The position numbers were made by a program, and so were the translations under genes. Below, in pieces: positions 61,839 to 64,000 of a stretch of 64,000 nt of DNA. The number at the start of each line of letters is the position of its first letter. Position 1 is the stretch's first letter. The stretch covers positions 9,027,131 to 9,091,130 of the forward strand of contig OZ025245.1 of the NCBI GenBank assembly GCA_964019155.1, read 5' to 3'. The stretch is from Osedax fenrisi. Lineage: Eukaryota > Annelida > Polychaeta > Sabellida > Siboglinidae. Under the pieces are notes generated by a model. That model was not told where the DNA came from. It was given only the letters and a program-made list of their open reading frames with translations, and did no database searches.

Positions 61839-62003
61839 TGTACATAACTAAGGTATTTAATAAATCTTTGTAGGTTTCTTAAATTGAACAACTATTTGTA
61901 TGTTTCGACGCGTTTTTTATAATATAAGCAGTTGTGGATATTAATATTAAGATGAAAACTACAAAGAATAATGCTAACATTGTCGGACAACTATTGCGTA
62001 TAT

Positions 62004-62180
62004 TGTTAATGTTATTGTTATTTTATTTGGTGGAGTCCTTTCATCCCATCCAGGAATGTAGATGAAGTTTTCACTTATAAACATAATTGGCTCTAATGTC
62101 CCTTCGAAGCCGCTCTAATGTTAAGGCATCCATGGCTTTAACGAGAGCCGATCATTTATTTATACACAATTATATAAGAA
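62004..62180 (-). mobile_element. tRNA-derived SINE, copy 4, head missing
   Basis: Contains the tail (ATAACAATAACATT on the minus strand) and body (GAGCGGCTTCGAAGGGAC) but stops before the tRNA-like head, a normal 5' truncation for target-primed retrotransposition. Lies in a putative intron. Confidence 0.82.
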
Positions 62181-62240
62181 TAATATAATATCGAAGTAAG
62201 ACTAATAGAAGACTAGAGCGCAACGTTGCGTTGAACGAAC

Positions 62241-62391
62241 CCGCGAAGCATCGATCCTGACAGTGTCGAGGCCGTCATCCCCGGATGCTCCATACCTAGC
62301 TGTAGCTTCGTCGTCTTCATCTTCACCCCCGCCGCTATCGGAGTCAAGGTCAAACAGGTTCAAGTGGAATCTATACTCTTTTCCACGAGTT
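62241..62391 (-). CDS. Candidate internal exon of the minus-strand gene
   Basis: After CTCACTCTCAG the frame reads TRGKEYRFHLNLFDLDSDS, then GGGEDEDDEATARYGASGDD and GLDTVRIDASR. GC-rich, acidic, unlike flanks. A donor could be CGG|GTTCG at 62,240, which would leave phase 0 and fit the exon at 60,589. Alternatives are T|GTCAGG and AG|GTATGG within it, so the 3' boundary is uncertain. The open frame starts upstream after a TAA, consistent with an acceptor inside it. Confidence 0.45.
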
Positions 62392-62784
62392 CTGAGAGTG
62401 AGATATCGAATGTATTAAATATTGGTGAATATTTATTGTGTATTATTTTGCTTGTTTCGAGCGTAATCTAAAATCATAGTTTAATTTTTACTAAGTAATA
62501 ATGTTTCATAAACGCTCTAAAGTTAATGGGGTTGGCAAGCTTTCGATTCAACATTTACAATGTATATCTGCGAGCTAAATCTGACATTAATAATAGAACA
62601 ATTATTAATTGACTCCTTGTATATATTCGTAGGTATCATAATCATTTATGAGACAAATAGTGTATAAATCGATTATTCTTTGCTATATTCATTAACGCAA
62701 TAAATGTATTATTATAGTTATCTGTATGTAGAATCTATACGCAATAGCATAACGATACAACGCAGCTAAGGTAACTCGTGAATA

Positions 62785-62949
62785 TTAATCTAGACTAGAA
62801 GATAAGCTAGACGAGTCTAAACGGCTAAACAGGTTTACAGAAATACTATTTAGATACTTGGTAGATTGTTCTTTCGAAGACGAGCGGATTAGCTTCGAGA
62901 GTAGATCTAGCTGAGCTTTAGCCAATGGGTTTGCTTCACTCTTAGATTC
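62785..62949 (-). CDS. Candidate exon or short coding frame
   Basis: After ACTATTACGCAG a phase-0 frame gives ESKSEANPLAKAQLDLLSKL, IRSSSKEQSTKYLNSISVN and a Ser/Leu-rich tail to TAA at 62,785. GTAAAC inside it could be a donor after SIS. Its phase does not join cleanly to the 62,391 exon, so membership in the same gene is only suggested by order, strand and composition. Confidence 0.35.
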   Translation of the reverse strand, partial: ESKSEANPLAKAQLDLLSKLIRSSSKEQSTKYLNSISVNLFSRLDSSSLSSSLD

Positions 62950-64000
62950 CTGCGTAATAGTGTATATATACATATATATGTATATATATGTGTGTGTGTG
63001 TATGTGTTTACATATTGTATGCTATACTCGTTTCGGCGTGAATACACGGGCTTGTATACTAAATCTATATTAAAATAATTTTATATATGTATATAAATTA
63101 TTTTCTATTATATTTTAATTGTTATTTATTATAATTTTATCTTGTACATATATGTATATATATATAAAAAATATATAAATTATATTTATTTTATAATTAT
63201 TATTAATATAATTAATTAATTACATTTTAAATGAACATGAACTTATGACATCACTATAAGTTATAAGATATCGTAATCATTTCTTTTGATATGTAAAGTT
63301 AATTTATGTTTCTAATAAATGTCACCATACATTAGTACATTATTGGTAGATTATAATGGAACAGAATCGAAAACATATATTTAAATAATTAGATAATTTT
63401 CAGAATTTTTTTTTATATATGGATTACATATTCTAATATTACATTTTAAAATATATACTTTATATGTCGAATAATGGTAGCATTATTCTAAAGATTAAAG
63501 ATAATCTTACATCTAGAGTAGTATGTTTCTTCTATATATTTACACATATAAACAAAACAAAATTCTTACTTGGATCTTTCCTTACATGTATAATGTACAT
63601 GCATGAAATATTCATACTTTTTTGCATACTTATACGATCCAATGGAAACAAGGCCATAAAATCGAGAGAGTGGGTAACAAAAACAGAAAATATGCTATAT
63701 TATTTTGAAACCCCTTAGGAGGGCGTATTGATATCATAAACTAGAACACTAAACAGTAAACCAACACAATTATTCAAATAAATACTATTATATCATTATT
63801 ATTTAAGAGTGAATAGATTTTATTTTTACTTGTATTGCTGGGCATACTATTTAACCATATAACAGGCATTATAATGAAGTAAAAATAAGTATGATACAAA
63901 ATAAATAATAAGTATGACTACAGAACAAAGCTATCAAATATTATTGCCCATTATTAAAGAGAGAAATATATATATATATATATATATAAATATATGAAGA
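62950..64000. other. A+T-rich stretch, one weak 84-codon frame
   Basis: At 63,464-63,718 (plus) an ATG opens 84 codons, starting MSNNGSIILKIKDN, hydrophobic in the middle and ending YYFETP. Its codon use does not differ from background and nothing is recognised, so it is listed here only. Confidence 0.4.

Overview
This is eukaryotic, almost certainly animal, nuclear DNA. It is very A+T-rich (roughly three quarters by eye), contains no rRNA, intact tRNA or operon, and is dominated by transposable-element remnants and simple repeats. The element mix is CR1/L2-like LINEs with a zinc-finger ORF1, a tRNA-derived SINE, a Helitron with a Pif1-type helicase, hAT, pogo-like and TTAA-target elements. 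Possible host exons are split by introns. I cannot name the species; an A+T-rich invertebrate fits best.

Layout. 0-9 kb: SINE copies 1 and 2, a MITE of family A, a 10-bp minisatellite, a 2.2-kb DNA transposon with long inverted termini and a decayed gene, and an 800-bp fold-back. 9-19 kb: a hAT-like element carrying a nested palindromic element, further MITEs of families C and D, a 200-bp perfect-style hairpin, a LINE tail inserted in another repeat (the empty site is visible elsewhere), three exon-like GC-rich islands (8.1, 15.0 and 17.6 kb) and a pogo-like MITE. 19.8-27.5 kb: a near full-length but broken LINE, then a LINE lacking its catalytic core, sandwiched between (ACT)n tracts, one of them 1.5 kb long. 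27.5-34 kb: mostly A+T-rich DNA with a Helitron 5' end. 34-38 kb: a decayed LINE RT, a five-fold tandem array with an exon-like core, and an element with 250-bp inverted arms. 39.4-42.7 kb: a second LINE with ORF1 and ORF2. 43.4-46.1 kb: a decayed Helitron with a TTAA-flanked MITE inside. 46.9-48.1 kb: an 8-bp-unit satellite with higher-order structure. 49-51 kb: the best protein-coding candidate, a GC-rich 200-codon frame. 52-58 kb: palindromic MITEs, an internally deleted hAT, the second TTAA element, and a 228-bp identical tandem duplication. 58.8-63 kb: a likely host gene on the minus strand with a well-supported terminal exon, its putative intron carrying a SINE and a MITE.

No complete functional mobile element was found. 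Every LINE, Helitron and transposase reading frame is interrupted. The points most worth following are the two LINEs whose ORF1 and ORF2 lie in one frame separated by a single TGA, the exon-like tandem array at 34.8-36.9 kb, and the LINE bracketed by trinucleotide tracts that match its own 3' tail.
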